From Bradyrhizobium sp. CCGUVB4N (lineage in GTDB: Bacteria > Pseudomonadota > Alphaproteobacteria > Rhizobiales > Xanthobacteraceae), in assembly GCF_024199945.1 (NCBI RefSeq), contig NZ_JANADP010000001.1, forward strand, positions 3,782,001 to 3,846,000: a DNA stretch of 64,000 bases. The letters run 5' to 3'. Of this stretch, positions 33,337 through 41,673 are shown piece after piece (position 1 is the stretch's first letter; every line of letters starts with the position of its first letter). The position numbers and the translations under genes were made by a program. The notes under the pieces were generated by a model, which was not told the DNA's origin, searched no databases, and saw only the letters and a program-made list of their open reading frames with translations.

Positions 33337-33609
33337 ATGCGCGCGATTTTGGCCTTGAGCGTTTTGATAAGCCTGTGCGGGTTCGCGAACGCGGGATCTG
33401 TGCAGCAAGGGCACCGCCGGCACGCGGCGCCTCATCCCCATCATCAGATGCAGCCATCAGGTCGAACATCCAGTTTTGCCTATGCGCCGCGTCAACGCAC
33501 CCGGTCCGCCGACCCCTGTGCCAAGCCGGAAGCGTATTTCGGCGCCTGTCAGGGTTACGCGCCGGGCGAAAAGGAGCAATTTCTCGGTAGTGTGCTCAGC
33601 CCTTATTGA
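33337..33609 (+). CDS. small secreted hypothetical protein
   Basis: A 90-residue protein with a Sec-type signal peptide (MRAILALSVLISLCGFANA|GS) and a mature part rich in His, Arg and Gln early on (QQGHRRHAAPHPHHQMQ). Two cysteines (DPCAKPEAYFGACQGY) may form a disulfide. A very strong GGAGGAGG seven bases upstream fixes the start. The 282 bases before it (33055-33336) show no gene. Function unknown. Confidence 0.72.
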   Translation: MRAILALSVLISLCGFANAGSVQQGHRRHAAPHPHHQMQPSGRTSSFAYAPRQRTRSADPCAKPEAYFGACQGYAPGEKEQFLGSVLSPY

Positions 33610-33745
33610 AATCGTTTTGAGAGGGGTACCTAGCGAATAGCCATTGTCCGCTTCGCGCCAGAAGCTGACGGTCGGCGGGCAGCGCGGCAAGATCAGCTTT
33701 GGGCCACAACCGGACATCAGCGGCGACGGCACCGCGGCGCGTCTG

Positions 33746-34189
33746 TCAGCCCCCGGGGCCGTCCTTCATGATGTAACCCATCAGATCGTCCACGTTGTGC
33801 TCCAGATCCCGGATGATGTTCTTGACGACGTCTCCGACCGAGATGACGCCCACGACCTTGCCCGCGTCCAGCACCGGCAGGTGGCGAATACCGCGCGCGG
33901 CCATCATCGCCATGCAGGCATCCAGCGGATCGTCCGGCTTGATGGTCACCGGGTTGCCCGTCATCACCTGGCTCACCGGCGTCTGCTTCGCATCGAGCCC
34001 GGGCAGCAGCACCTTGATGGCGCAGTCACCCTGGGTCACGATACCGACCAGGATGTCGTCGTCGATGACCAGCACCGACCGGACCCGGTTGTCGCGCATC
34101 CGGTGCAAGGCTTCGATGACCATGTCGCCGGAACGGACATGGATCAGGGCGCCACTTTTCTGCGCCAGAGCGCTTTTTGCCGTGCTCAT
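33746..34189 (-). CDS. CBS-domain protein
   Basis: A 147-residue protein made of two CBS modules, about residues 15-70 (VIEALHRMRDNRVRSVLVID) and 80-135 (LDACMAMMAARGIRHLPVLD). Each has the usual hydrophobic-GIVTQGD or GVISVGD strand. Paired CBS modules bind adenosyl ligands such as AMP, ATP or SAM and usually regulate a partner. No partner enzyme is fused or adjacent. Single-gene unit on the minus strand. Confidence 0.88.
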   Translation of the reverse strand: MSTAKSALAQKSGALIHVRSGDMVIEALHRMRDNRVRSVLVIDDDILVGIVTQGDCAIKVLLPGLDAKQTPVSQVMTGNPVTIKPDDPLDACMAMMAARGIRHLPVLDAGKVVGVISVGDVVKNIIRDLEHNVDDLMGYIMKDGPGG

Positions 34190-34507
34190 TGGTCCCCCTC
34201 GTGGGTCTTGTCCTGCCCCGCCTTGATGCTCCGCATTGAAGGATAGTCGAAATTACGTGCCCCGTCAGCACCGCGCGCGATGCCGCACGGACCCTGAATG
34301 GGTGGGGCAGAGTACCCCAGGTTCAAGGGTTCAAGTATTGGCAGCGGCTCAAGGGCTGTTATGGGTCACAATTCGACGCGGCGTCGAGCGCCCTTGGACT
34401 TCCGCTAAGACGCTATGTCCCCTGGGGGCCAATAGGCGGAAGTGGCCGCTCACAAACGGGCCGGTCTGTCGTCGTGCTCGCTGAAGGCGTCGCCGATGTT
34501 TATCAAG
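34190..34507. other. 318-base gap with repeat-like sequence
   Basis: No convincing gene. The stretch around 34370-34470 contains GGGCCAATAGGCGGAAGTGG and a following CCGCTCACAAACGGGCC. It resembles the dispersed intergenic palindromes seen near 36540, 39684 and 43469. An 82-codon frame here reads through this repeat and is not a believable protein. Confidence 0.5.
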
Positions 34508-34744
34508 TTAAGCGGAACGAACGCCGGTAGGATCGATAGTCCGGTTTGAGACGACGTAGTCGATCTCTCCGCGTGTAATGCCGATGTCAATCAACTCGCC
34601 GTCCGTGAGCTGGCACAACTGGGTTCGCAGCCTCTCGCGTTTGCGCCACTCACAAAACGCATCCCAATATGCTTCAAGCGGGCTGTAATAGGTCCGCCTT
34701 GCGGTTGGCGGTCCGAACTCAATGCTCCCGTGGATCGTGCTCAT
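34508..34744 (-). CDS. DUF1127-type small protein
   Basis: A 78-residue protein with a DUF1127-like C-terminus (RTQLCQLTDGELIDIGITRGEIDYVV), a short helical domain found in many alphaproteobacteria and linked in some to phosphate, RNA or stress responses. The N-terminal half is longer than the minimal domain (YYSPLEAYWDAFCEWRKRERL). It is divergent from the winged-helix TPR gene. Specific role unknown. Confidence 0.78.
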   Translation of the reverse strand: MSTIHGSIEFGPPTARRTYYSPLEAYWDAFCEWRKRERLRTQLCQLTDGELIDIGITRGEIDYVVSNRTIDPTGVRSA

Positions 34745-34760
34745 CGAAATTTCTTCCTGG

Positions 34761-34810
34761 GTTGGGCAATTTCACCCAACGAAATTTGCCAGCACGCTCG
34801 TTGGCGTGCT
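34761..34810 (+). other. two adjacent perfect hairpins in the leader of the winged-helix TPR gene
   Basis: GTTGGG/CCCAAC (34761-34766 with 34775-34780) and AGCACGC/GCGTGCT (34791-34797 with 34804-34810) lie 86-135 bases before the TTG start. They could be operators of the divergent promoters or RNA structures in the leader. No riboswitch class is recognised. Confidence 0.4.
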
Positions 34811-34895
34811 TAACGGCTGGCTTACATTTTTCTCACCGGCAGCTTATTCTTCGTGCCCCTGCGGCTTCGGACGTGATCCGAGAAGGAAGGGCGGT

Positions 34896-36473
34896 TTGCG
34901 TTACCTCTTTGAGGACTACGCATTGGATACCGACCGGCGCGAACTGCACCGCGCGACGGACGTGATTGTTGTCACGCCTCAGGTGTTCGATTTGCTTGAA
35001 TACCTGATCCGAAACCGGGAGCGCGTGGTCAGCAAGGATGATCTCCTGAACGCCGTTTGGAACGGACGTATCGTTTCCGATGCCGCGCTGACGACCCGCC
35101 TGAATGCCGCTCGCAGCGCAATTGGCGACACGGGCGAAAAGCAGCGCCTGATCAGAACACTGCCGAGGAAGGGCTTCCGCTTCATCGGCGCGGTGCATCA
35201 AGACGACGGGCGCACCGTTTTGCCGAGTGGTTCGACGGCGGGCGGCGTCGTGACGCCGAACCACACTTTGACGCCGCGTCTTTCCATCGTTGTCCTGCCG
35301 TTCGTAAATATCGGCGGTGATCGGGAGCAGGACTACTTCATCGATGGCGTGACCGAGAGCTTGACCACAGACCTGTCACGCATCAACGGAGCGTTTGTGA
35401 TTGCGCACAGCACCTCGTTAAAGTTCAAGGGCAAAGCCGTCGATGTAACGAAGTTGGGACGTGAGCTGAACGTCCGCTATGTACTCGAAGGGGCGGTGCA
35501 GCGCGGCGGCAATCGTCTGCGGATCAATGTGCAATTGATCGACGCCGAAACGCGCGCCCATCTTTGGGCTGATCGGTTCGACAAACCCATGACCGATTTG
35601 CTCGAGATGCAGGATGAAATAGTCGCCAGGCTTGCCAACGCGCTGGATGCCCAACTGATTGAGGCGGAGGCGCGGCGCGCTGAGCGATCTCCACATCCTG
35701 ATGCGGTAGATTTGTGCTTCCAGGGCCGCCATTCGTTGAACAAGGGACGTACGCCCGAGAACATGGCAGAAGCTCGCTGCTTTTTTGAACGCGCGTCGGC
35801 ACTCGAGCCGGAGAACGTCGAAGCTCTGGTCGGCAAGGCGGAGATCGCTCTCACAACCGCCACCGCCTTCATGGCCGACGATCGGGACGCGCACCTCGCC
35901 GCCGCCGAGGCCGCGTTGCTCAAGGTCCTGTCGATGGCTCCGCGCCATGCCCGGGCCCATATGTCGTTCGGCTGGTTGCAATTGTTTACCAGGCGTGCCG
36001 TGGAGGCGATTGGCGAATTCGAGCGGGCGCTCGCGCTTGATCGCAATCTGGCCACCGCCCATGCTTTGACCGGATTTGCGAAAGTCTTCATCGGCCGTGG
36101 CGCGGAAAGCGAGGCTCACATCCAGCAAGCGTTTCGGCTGTCTCCCCGCGACAGCAGCGCGTACCGCTGGATGCACTGGCTTGGCGTCGTCAAATTGATC
36201 CTTGGCGCCGAAGCCGAGGCGGTTGATTGGCTGCGGCGGTGTCTTGAAGCAAACCGCAACTACCCCATTGTGCATTTCCAGCTTGCTGCTGCCCTCGCGC
36301 TCGTGGGCTCGCTGGATGAGGCGCGGGCCGCCGTGCGCGCGGGGCTCGCGCTGGATCCAGGCTTCAACATAGGTCGGACGCGAGGGCTCATGCTGAGCCG
36401 CGACCCGACATTTCGTGCCGGAAGCAGCCGTATCCGCGATGGCATGCTGATGGCCGGGGTGCCGGAACGATGA
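34896..36473 (+). CDS. winged-helix (OmpR/CadC-type) DNA-binding protein with TPR-like C-terminal half
   Basis: A 525-residue protein. Residues 1-100 form a Trans_reg_C winged helix (YLFEDYALDTDRRELHR, RERVVSKDDLLNAVWNGRIV, RTLPRKGFRFIG). Residues ~125-250 are a FlgO/TolB-like segment (SIVVLPFVNIGGDREQDYF, LGRELNVRYVLEGAVQRGG, HLWADRFDKPM). The rest is TPR-like helices. The TTG start at 34896 is chosen because AAGGAAGG lies six bases upstream and the domain begins immediately; a frame extending to 34722 would run through the leader hairpins. There is no membrane segment. From residue ~125 it is paralogous to the cyclase protein at 41674. Targets unknown. Confidence 0.82.
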   Translation: MRYLFEDYALDTDRRELHRATDVIVVTPQVFDLLEYLIRNRERVVSKDDLLNAVWNGRIVSDAALTTRLNAARSAIGDTGEKQRLIRTLPRKGFRFIGAVHQDDGRTVLPSGSTAGGVVTPNHTLTPRLSIVVLPFVNIGGDREQDYFIDGVTESLTTDLSRINGAFVIAHSTSLKFKGKAVDVTKLGRELNVRYVLEGAVQRGGNRLRINVQLIDAETRAHLWADRFDKPMTDLLEMQDEIVARLANALDAQLIEAEARRAERSPHPDAVDLCFQGRHSLNKGRTPENMAEARCFFERASALEPENVEALVGKAEIALTTATAFMADDRDAHLAAAEAALLKVLSMAPRHARAHMSFGWLQLFTRRAVEAIGEFERALALDRNLATAHALTGFAKVFIGRGAESEAHIQQAFRLSPRDSSAYRWMHWLGVVKLILGAEAEAVDWLRRCLEANRNYPIVHFQLAAALALVGSLDEARAAVRAGLALDPGFNIGRTRGLMLSRDPTFRAGSSRIRDGMLMAGVPER

Positions 36474-36613
36474 TGTCGCCTTCGGGTCATGAACTGACGC
36501 CCGGCCGGCAGCCCCACAGGGTCACCTAAGGGTCAATAACGGAAGTCGCCGCCTCATTCCGGCTGAGGGCCAAAACCGGACTCACAGGGCCACGCACATG
36601 CGCCGCGCGTGGC

Positions 36614-37144
36614 CTATTGCTGCGATCTGCTTTCAAGCAGCCGGGCGCGGACCTCTTCCGATACAAAGCGCTCCGCCCGCTGCCATGCCTCGTCATTGTC
36701 GCCGCGGAACTGGAAGTATTTCCGGAACACGACGCGCTGGGATGTTACATCGATGGCAGCAGTCCTCGCTATCTGCACCAGCGTGCTCATTTTGTGAACG
36801 ATACCGATGATCAGAATCTGCGTGCCGGCCTGTGACGCCGCGCGCAGCCGATCGCGCAACGCCGGTCCGTCGGTCGGACAATTTGATGCGCAGGGCGACG
36901 GCACCAGCTCAAAACGGCGGTCTGCCGTGACGTCGTCCCGCAGCGCGGTCATGAAAGCCCGCAATCGCTCTTCATGCGCGGCCGTCTGATCGGTGGGCTC
37001 GTTCGACGTGTCGATGTAAATGAAATCGTCGACGGAGACAGCCAAAGCGTGGTCGGCGGTCGCGGCAGATGCATCTGAGACGAGGTTGGATCCCAGGAAT
37101 AGACCGGCTGTGGTAACAGCGTGCAGGAGGAAGCCGTGGCGCAT
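36614..37144 (-). CDS. DUF2380 family secreted protein
   Basis: A 176-residue protein with a signal peptide (MRHGFLLHAVTTAGLFLGSN, cleavage near ASA|AT). The mature sequence matches DUF2380: VDDFIYIDTSNEPTDQ, the cysteine pair in SPCASNCPTDGP, IIGIVHKMSTLVQIAR and FRGDNDEAWQRAERFV. The two cysteines may be oxidised in the periplasm. Function of the family is unknown. Confidence 0.82.
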   Translation of the reverse strand: MRHGFLLHAVTTAGLFLGSNLVSDASAATADHALAVSVDDFIYIDTSNEPTDQTAAHEERLRAFMTALRDDVTADRRFELVPSPCASNCPTDGPALRDRLRAASQAGTQILIIGIVHKMSTLVQIARTAAIDVTSQRVVFRKYFQFRGDNDEAWQRAERFVSEEVRARLLESRSQQ

Positions 37145-37281
37145 GGCGATGACTCCGTCTCCCCTCTACTGAGGCCATCTTAGAAGATCGTTCTTTCTGC
37201 CTCCTGTCGAATTAATCCTTGGTAACGCCAGGCGCCCGCCCATGGCAGCGTTCGCAGCGGGTCAAAAGCGCCGCTTTGACT

Positions 37282-37752
37282 TCACAGCGTTTGAGGCGCG
37301 CGGCGGCGGAGATAGGCGCCTGAAACCGACGCAAGGCCCAGCGCATAGAATGCCATCCAGAAAGCAGAGGCGCCGCGCCAGATCACGTTCGGTTCGCGGG
37401 TTTGCAATATGGCGAGGACAATACCGATCGCCCACGCGTAAGCGAAGCAGACCCAGAAGATATACTTCAGCAACGAGGGGCACCCAACAAATATCAGCTC
37501 CCAAGGATCAATTTCCTCACCCGCACCGCTACGTATCTTTCTTCCTTCCCTTTCCGAAATGTCGATGAGGATGACCGACAAAAAAGCCGGAAAGATTCCC
37601 CACGTCAGCACTGGAAACAAGGCATTGTCGCCGAGTTGGACGCTGGTGAATGACACCGCATTTACGACGATGCTGAGTGCCAGCCCGCACGCGGCGTAGA
37701 GTATTGCAAACAGCAGTAGCAGCTTGGTCATGGTGGTTCGATGAAAACGCAC
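37282..37752 (-). CDS. hypothetical membrane protein, about four TM segments
   Basis: A 156-residue protein with four likely membrane segments: around residues 8-30 (KLLLLFAILYAACGLALSIV), 45-62, 93-115 (YIFWVCFAYAWAIGIVLAIL) and 127-147. A charged cytoplasmic loop lies in the middle (ISEREGRKIRSGAGEEIDPW). A start at the second methionine (37731) is also possible. I do not recognise the family. It is isolated. Confidence 0.65.
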   Translation of the reverse strand: MRFHRTTMTKLLLLFAILYAACGLALSIVVNAVSFTSVQLGDNALFPVLTWGIFPAFLSVILIDISEREGRKIRSGAGEEIDPWELIFVGCPSLLKYIFWVCFAYAWAIGIVLAILQTREPNVIWRGASAFWMAFYALGLASVSGAYLRRRAPQTL

Positions 37753-37892
37753 GAGGCGAACGGCTTTGATGAAACGTCTTATGCGGTATTAGTCGCACCA
37801 TCCATGATGCGGTTCACCCGGTCCTCTGTCCGATAGGGGTCATCAGCCGAATACACTGTGTCGGCTGCTCTTGGTCCGTTGACGGCCGAGAT

Positions 37893-37942
37893 GCAGACTT
37901 CAAAATTGCCTGCTACCGGGGTCGGCTACGGGCCATCAGCGG
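37893..37942. repeat. dispersed repeat A, copy 1
   Basis: Thirty-one bases (37893-37923) are identical to 39053-39083. About 19 further bases (GGCTACGGGCCATCAGCGG) differ from the second copy at a few positions. It lies in the gene-free gap 37753-38021 in the same orientation as copy 2, 1.16 kb away. No transposase or target duplication is visible. Confidence 0.8.
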
Positions 37943-38021
37943 ACATCCACGCCTTGGCAGGCTGCACCCGGCGTTGAATTCGCTTGCGGTCGACCTCTTG
38001 TCGTCGGCAACCGCGTGCTCG

Positions 38022-38720
38022 TCACCTCAGGTTTGACGCGCTGTTTGCCGTCATGCCGGTTCGCGCCGGCGCGGCCACGGGGGCGAAATCCGGAGTTTGG
38101 TCGTTGCCAAGTCGTATGCCGCTATAGGCGACGAGCCCGTCGGTGGTGGCCACCGCGTCGCCACGGCGCAGCGAGCCGTCCAGCGCGAGATCAATTGGCG
38201 CTAGGCCGCCGGGATTGCGGCCATTGCAGGTGCAGTCGGCACGCAGCGCCTTCCGATACGCAAAGGCGTTCTCGCTGTCCGCATAGCGTTCGCCAGTTGC
38301 GGCATAAGCGCTGTCGATGTTGGAGCCGAAGAAGACCTTGGTCGGGCTTGTCGGACAGAAGGCTTGGCACATCTGCGCCGGCGAGGTCGCGCCGCGCATC
38401 AGCGGAAAGTATTTGCCGTCGCAGCTGCGCACGCAGAAGGCAGGCCCCGCGCTTGCGACGACCGGCCGCGGCGTCGGCGATTGCGCATTATTGTCATTGC
38501 CGAAAGACGAGGTTTGCTGCTGCTTCCGGCCGCCACCGAAGAAGAAGTCAAGCAGCCCCTCAGCCGAACTCATCTCCGGCGCCAGCGCGACGGGGCCAAC
38601 GATGACGGCAGCAGCAAGCAGGCGGCGAAGCTTGCGCTGAAAAGACCACTGGGTACCTTGCTCCACCCGACGCAAAGAACCTCCTTGCAGCGCTGCGCGC
38701 TGCGCTTCCTCAACTCGCAT
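38022..38720 (-). CDS. DUF2865 family secreted protein
   Basis: A 232-residue protein. After a basic leader a hydrophobic stretch (LLAAAVIVGPVALAPEMSSA) looks like a signal peptide. The DUF2865 core follows from about residue 94 (AFCVRSCDGKYFPLMRG, CQAFCPTSPTKVFFGSNID, RADCTCNG, DLALDGSLRRGDAVATTDGL). Several conserved cysteines suggest disulfides. The true start could be internal, nearer the signal peptide. Function unknown. Confidence 0.8.
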   Translation of the reverse strand: MRVEEAQRAALQGGSLRRVEQGTQWSFQRKLRRLLAAAVIVGPVALAPEMSSAEGLLDFFFGGGRKQQQTSSFGNDNNAQSPTPRPVVASAGPAFCVRSCDGKYFPLMRGATSPAQMCQAFCPTSPTKVFFGSNIDSAYAATGERYADSENAFAYRKALRADCTCNGRNPGGLAPIDLALDGSLRRGDAVATTDGLVAYSGIRLGNDQTPDFAPVAAPARTGMTANSASNLR

Positions 38721-38960
38721 CGTCTGCTACGCTCGCTCTATGGCGGACAGAGGGAAAGAAAAAGGCCAGAGAGCACTTCGCGCGCCACATTCTCCAACCG
38801 TCATTCTCGGCCAGTGCGCGTCGAGCACGCACGCAACGCGCGGTCGCGCGACAGTACCTGCGAGAGGATTAAGTCGATGGGTGTGATTGGCTGCCGCGAA
38901 CGGCTTCGCCGGTATCTCAACCACGAAGTTATGAAACGTCATGTCTGGTGTGGCTCAGAA

Positions 38961-39057
38961 GCGGCGGTTGAGGCAAGCGTCGCCCGGCGTCCGGTCTACC
39001 GCCGGTAGCCGACATCACTACAGGATCGGCAAGGTTCGGCTAAGAGCCAGAAGCAGA
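38961..39057. repeat. dispersed repeat B, copy 1 (abuts repeat A copy 2)
   Basis: About 95 bases closely similar to 41281-41375 with scattered substitutions and small indels. It begins GCGGCGGTTGAGGCAAGCG and includes CGACATCACTACAGGATCGG. It lies in the 482-base gene-free interval 38721-39202 and runs into repeat A copy 2. The mosaic of two repeats suggests rearranged intergenic elements rather than genes. Confidence 0.78.
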
Positions 39058-39103
39058 CTTCAAAATTGCCTGCTACCGGGGTCCGCTATGGGCCAAAAGC
39101 GGT
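39053..39103. repeat. dispersed repeat A, copy 2
   Basis: Second copy of the 31-base identity seen at 37893, followed by CGCTATGGGCCAAAAGCGG, a variant of the copy 1 continuation. The ending GGGCCAAAAGCGG is also the core of the short palindromes at 39684 and elsewhere, so the families are probably related. Confidence 0.8.
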
Positions 39104-39202
39104 CGTCAAGGCGTCCGGTGAATGATATCTGAGTTTCCCGCAGGAGCTGCGTCGTGCCTAAGTGCACTGCATCGACTACGAATGCGGGAGGACTGGCGAG
39201 CC

Positions 39203-39637
39203 ATGGAACGATCAACAGATAGATTACCAACTGGGGGCTTTGCCCGGCTCGTCCCTGAGCTAGATGTTTCTGACTTGGGACAGAGCAAGAATTTTTGGTG
39301 CAAGATACTTGGTTTCCAGATCGCGTATCAGCGACCAGAAAATCGCTTCGTGTACATCGAGCTACAAGGATCCCAGGTCATGCTGAAACAACAAAATGGC
39401 AACTGGGAAACCGGGACTCTGCAAAGACCACTGGGACGCGGGATCAACTTTCAGATGTTCGTCGACTCCGTGGCACCTCTTCTCGATGCACTCAGGCATG
39501 AGAAATGGCCTCTCTTCAGAGAGTGTCATGACGCCTGGTATCGGATCGCAGGAGAGGAGCGCGGCAACAGGCAATTCTTGGTCCAAGACCCTGACGGGTA
39601 CCTCCTGCGTTTCGCAGAGGATTTGGGCAAGAGATAG
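39203..39637 (+). CDS. bleomycin-resistance-like VOC protein
   Basis: A 144-residue VOC protein of the bleomycin-binding (BLMT/BLMA-like) subgroup: FARLVPELDVSDLGQSKNFW, FVYIELQGSQVMLKQQNGNW, RPLGRGINFQMFVDSV and the terminal QFLVQDPDGYLLRFAEDLG. Such dimers sequester glycopeptide drugs or act on small ligands. ATG 39203 gives the family N-terminus; ATG 39182 would add seven residues. It is flanked by repeat DNA on both sides, suggesting a mobile or recently acquired gene. Confidence 0.8.
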   Translation: MERSTDRLPTGGFARLVPELDVSDLGQSKNFWCKILGFQIAYQRPENRFVYIELQGSQVMLKQQNGNWETGTLQRPLGRGINFQMFVDSVAPLLDALRHEKWPLFRECHDAWYRIAGEERGNRQFLVQDPDGYLLRFAEDLGKR

Positions 39638-39683
39638 CCTCCTCGAACGGTCCTTTCGCAGCAGCCGCGTCGAGCGGCCCCTG

Positions 39684-39707
39684 TCCGCTTCGGGTCAGAA
39701 GCGGACG
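39684..39707. repeat. short palindromic repeat GTCCGCTT-N8-AAGCGGAC
   Basis: A perfect 8-bp stem with loop CGGGTCAG in the 316-base gap 39638-39953. Related but degenerate forms occur at 33645 (TGTCCGCTTCGCGCCAGAAG), 36473 (CGCCTTCGGGTCA) and 43469. The rest of the gap shows no gene. Confidence 0.7.
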
Positions 39708-39953
39708 TCGGGCAGGCGCCACTGCACGGTCACTTCGCCTGTCGAACCGGTACCAGGCCGTGAACCCATAAACGCGCCGCGCTGACGCGTTGTCAGATAG
39801 CCCGCGCATTGTTGCTATAGCAGCGAACCGACGAAAATCTTGCACCCTGATGAGATCAGTAGCAGACTCGGTGCTCTGCGGTCGCGGGATGTCGCGACCA
39901 TTATGCGTTTCATTCTCTGATCGAACCATCATAAGAAAAGGAGAATTGACACC

Positions 39954-41129
39954 ATGCCGGACAATTCCGAAAAAGGTCTCGATCGTCGCAACCTCTTGAT
40001 TGCATCTATCGCTACCGCTGGAGCCTCGGCCGCCTTCGCTGTCAACGCTAACGCTGCTGGCGAAGCGCCGGCTGCGTCGGGGAGGACCGTCTATACCGGC
40101 GACGTGATCCAGGGGAAGAAGGTCATCAGCGCGCTGGACGTCAACGACCTTGAGCCCGGGCAGAAGCATCGCTTCTATTTTCAGGGCGTGCAGATGCCTA
40201 CGGGCAAACACTGGAATGTGTCGGTGGTGGTCGCGAAGGGGGTAAGGCCAGGCAAGCGCGCCCTTCTGATCAGTGGTGTGCACGGCGACGAGATGAGCTC
40301 GATCCATACGGTCATGACCGTGATGAACCAGCTCGACCCCAAAAGTATGTCGGGCACGGTGATGGCGGTCACCGATGTGTCTCGCCCCGCCTTGGAAAGC
40401 ATGCAGCGGCGATGGCCCAACGTGGGGTTGGGTGCCGACCTCATAGACATGAACCGAGTATGGCCGGGAGACGAAAACGGCCCCACCCCGACCAGCCGAC
40501 ATGCGGGGTTGCTGTTCAATCGTCTGTTGCGGCCGAACGCCGACTTCGCCATCGATTTCCACACCGGAGCAACCGGTTTTAGTGCCAGTGCCTTCAATCT
40601 CGGCGATATGAATATTCCTGAGGTCAAGGCAATGCTGGAACTCTTTCCGGTTACCCAGATCTTCAATAATCCGGTGTATCCGGTTGTTCTCCATAACGCT
40701 CTGATCGACGTGGGCATTCCTGCGTTCTGCTCGGAGATTGGCCCCGCTCGGGTACTCACTCCTGATATGATCGATCTGTTCGTTGAGGGTACGATGAACG
40801 TACTCAAACACCACGGTATCGTATCCGGCCCGATGGGCAAGACCGGCAAGGACGTGACTGTTTTCATTGGCAACAGTGGCTTCCCGATTATTGCGACCGA
40901 AGCCGGCTTCGTCGAACCTCTGGTTAAGCTTCACGACAGGGTCAGCCCTGGGCAGAAGGTCGCTGTACAGCGCAACAGCTTTGGCGAGATTGTTGCCGAA
41001 TATATCAGCAGCGTCACGGGGGAGGTCTTTGCACTGCGTACTGACGTGACATCTGAGCCCGGCAATCCTCTGCTGTTTATTCTTTTCGAGAAGCCGACGC
41101 GGGAGGGCAAGGAGTCTTATCCCGAGTAG
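39954..41129 (+). CDS. Tat-exported succinylglutamate desuccinylase/aspartoacylase-family protein
   Basis: A 391-residue zinc carboxypeptidase-fold hydrolase of the AstE/AspA (M14-like) family. Zinc ligands are His110 and Glu113 (GVHGDE) and His203 (DFHTG). The substrate-binding Asn-Arg is at 167-168 (DMNRVWPG) and the catalytic glutamate is Glu261 (CSEIG). The N-terminus has twin arginines (GLDRRNLLIAS, residues 8-18) and ends NANA|AG, so it is probably exported folded by Tat; most AspA/AstE enzymes are cytoplasmic. AAAGGAG precedes the ATG. It probably cleaves an N-acyl amino acid or amide outside the cytoplasm. It stands alone. Confidence 0.83.
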   Translation: MPDNSEKGLDRRNLLIASIATAGASAAFAVNANAAGEAPAASGRTVYTGDVIQGKKVISALDVNDLEPGQKHRFYFQGVQMPTGKHWNVSVVVAKGVRPGKRALLISGVHGDEMSSIHTVMTVMNQLDPKSMSGTVMAVTDVSRPALESMQRRWPNVGLGADLIDMNRVWPGDENGPTPTSRHAGLLFNRLLRPNADFAIDFHTGATGFSASAFNLGDMNIPEVKAMLELFPVTQIFNNPVYPVVLHNALIDVGIPAFCSEIGPARVLTPDMIDLFVEGTMNVLKHHGIVSGPMGKTGKDVTVFIGNSGFPIIATEAGFVEPLVKLHDRVSPGQKVAVQRNSFGEIVAEYISSVTGEVFALRTDVTSEPGNPLLFILFEKPTREGKESYPE

Positions 41130-41280
41130 TTCGCCCGAATACGTTTCAGTACGAATCTAACGCCTCGGACCTCCCGTTCCTGGCGACAGAGAAGCCCAAA
41201 GCAAACTTTGCGCTCTTGCTCATCTGCGTCGATTTTGCATCAGGAAAGTTTGTTGAACGGAAAGTCCGCAACGGGTCAAA

Positions 41281-41375
41281 GCCGCGGTTGAGGCAAAGCG
41301 TCGCCGGCGTCCGGTCTTCCGCCAACCGACATCACAACAGGATCAGCATGGTTCGGCTAAGGGCCAATAGGCGAC
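41281..41375. repeat. dispersed repeat B, copy 2
   Basis: Counterpart of 38961-39057 in the same orientation, beginning GCCGCGGTTGAGGCAAAGCG and ending GGGCCAATAGGCGAC. It immediately borders the ABC_sub_bind remnant at 41377, so it may mark the end of a deletion or insertion. Confidence 0.78.
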
Positions 41376-41376
41376 A

Positions 41377-41562
41377 TCACTCGATCACCTCATCCGCGCG
41401 GCCGATCAGCATCGCTGGGATTTCGAGGCCGAGCGTTTTCGCGGTCCTAAGATTGATGACGAGGGCAAATTTGGTTTGTTGATAGAAGGGGATATCTCGC
41501 GGCTCGGCACCTTTGAGAATCCTATCGATGAGGTTGGCGAGGTGGCGAGAAGTGTCTACCAG
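41377..41562 (-). pseudogene. C-terminal remnant of an ABC_sub_bind (PF04392-type) substrate-binding protein
   Basis: The minus strand, ending at the TGA at 41377-41379, reads LANLIDRILKGAEPRDIPFY, then QQTKFALVINLRTAKTLGLE and IPAMLIGRADEVIE. This is the typical C-terminus of the ABC_sub_bind family, which is highly multiplied in Bradyrhizobium. Upstream the similarity fades and the frame closes at 41587, so the first ~80% of the gene is missing. There is no start codon and no transporter partner. A clear relic between repeat B and the cyclase gene. Confidence 0.82.
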
Positions 41563-41673
41563 GAATCCGTCAGTGCAACTGTCGTTTCAAGCCTGACAAG
41601 CCAAAATGGCCATTTCTCTCTGAGGTGGTATCGTCCCTAATCCGGAAACATATGTGCCAAGCGAGATTTGTCG

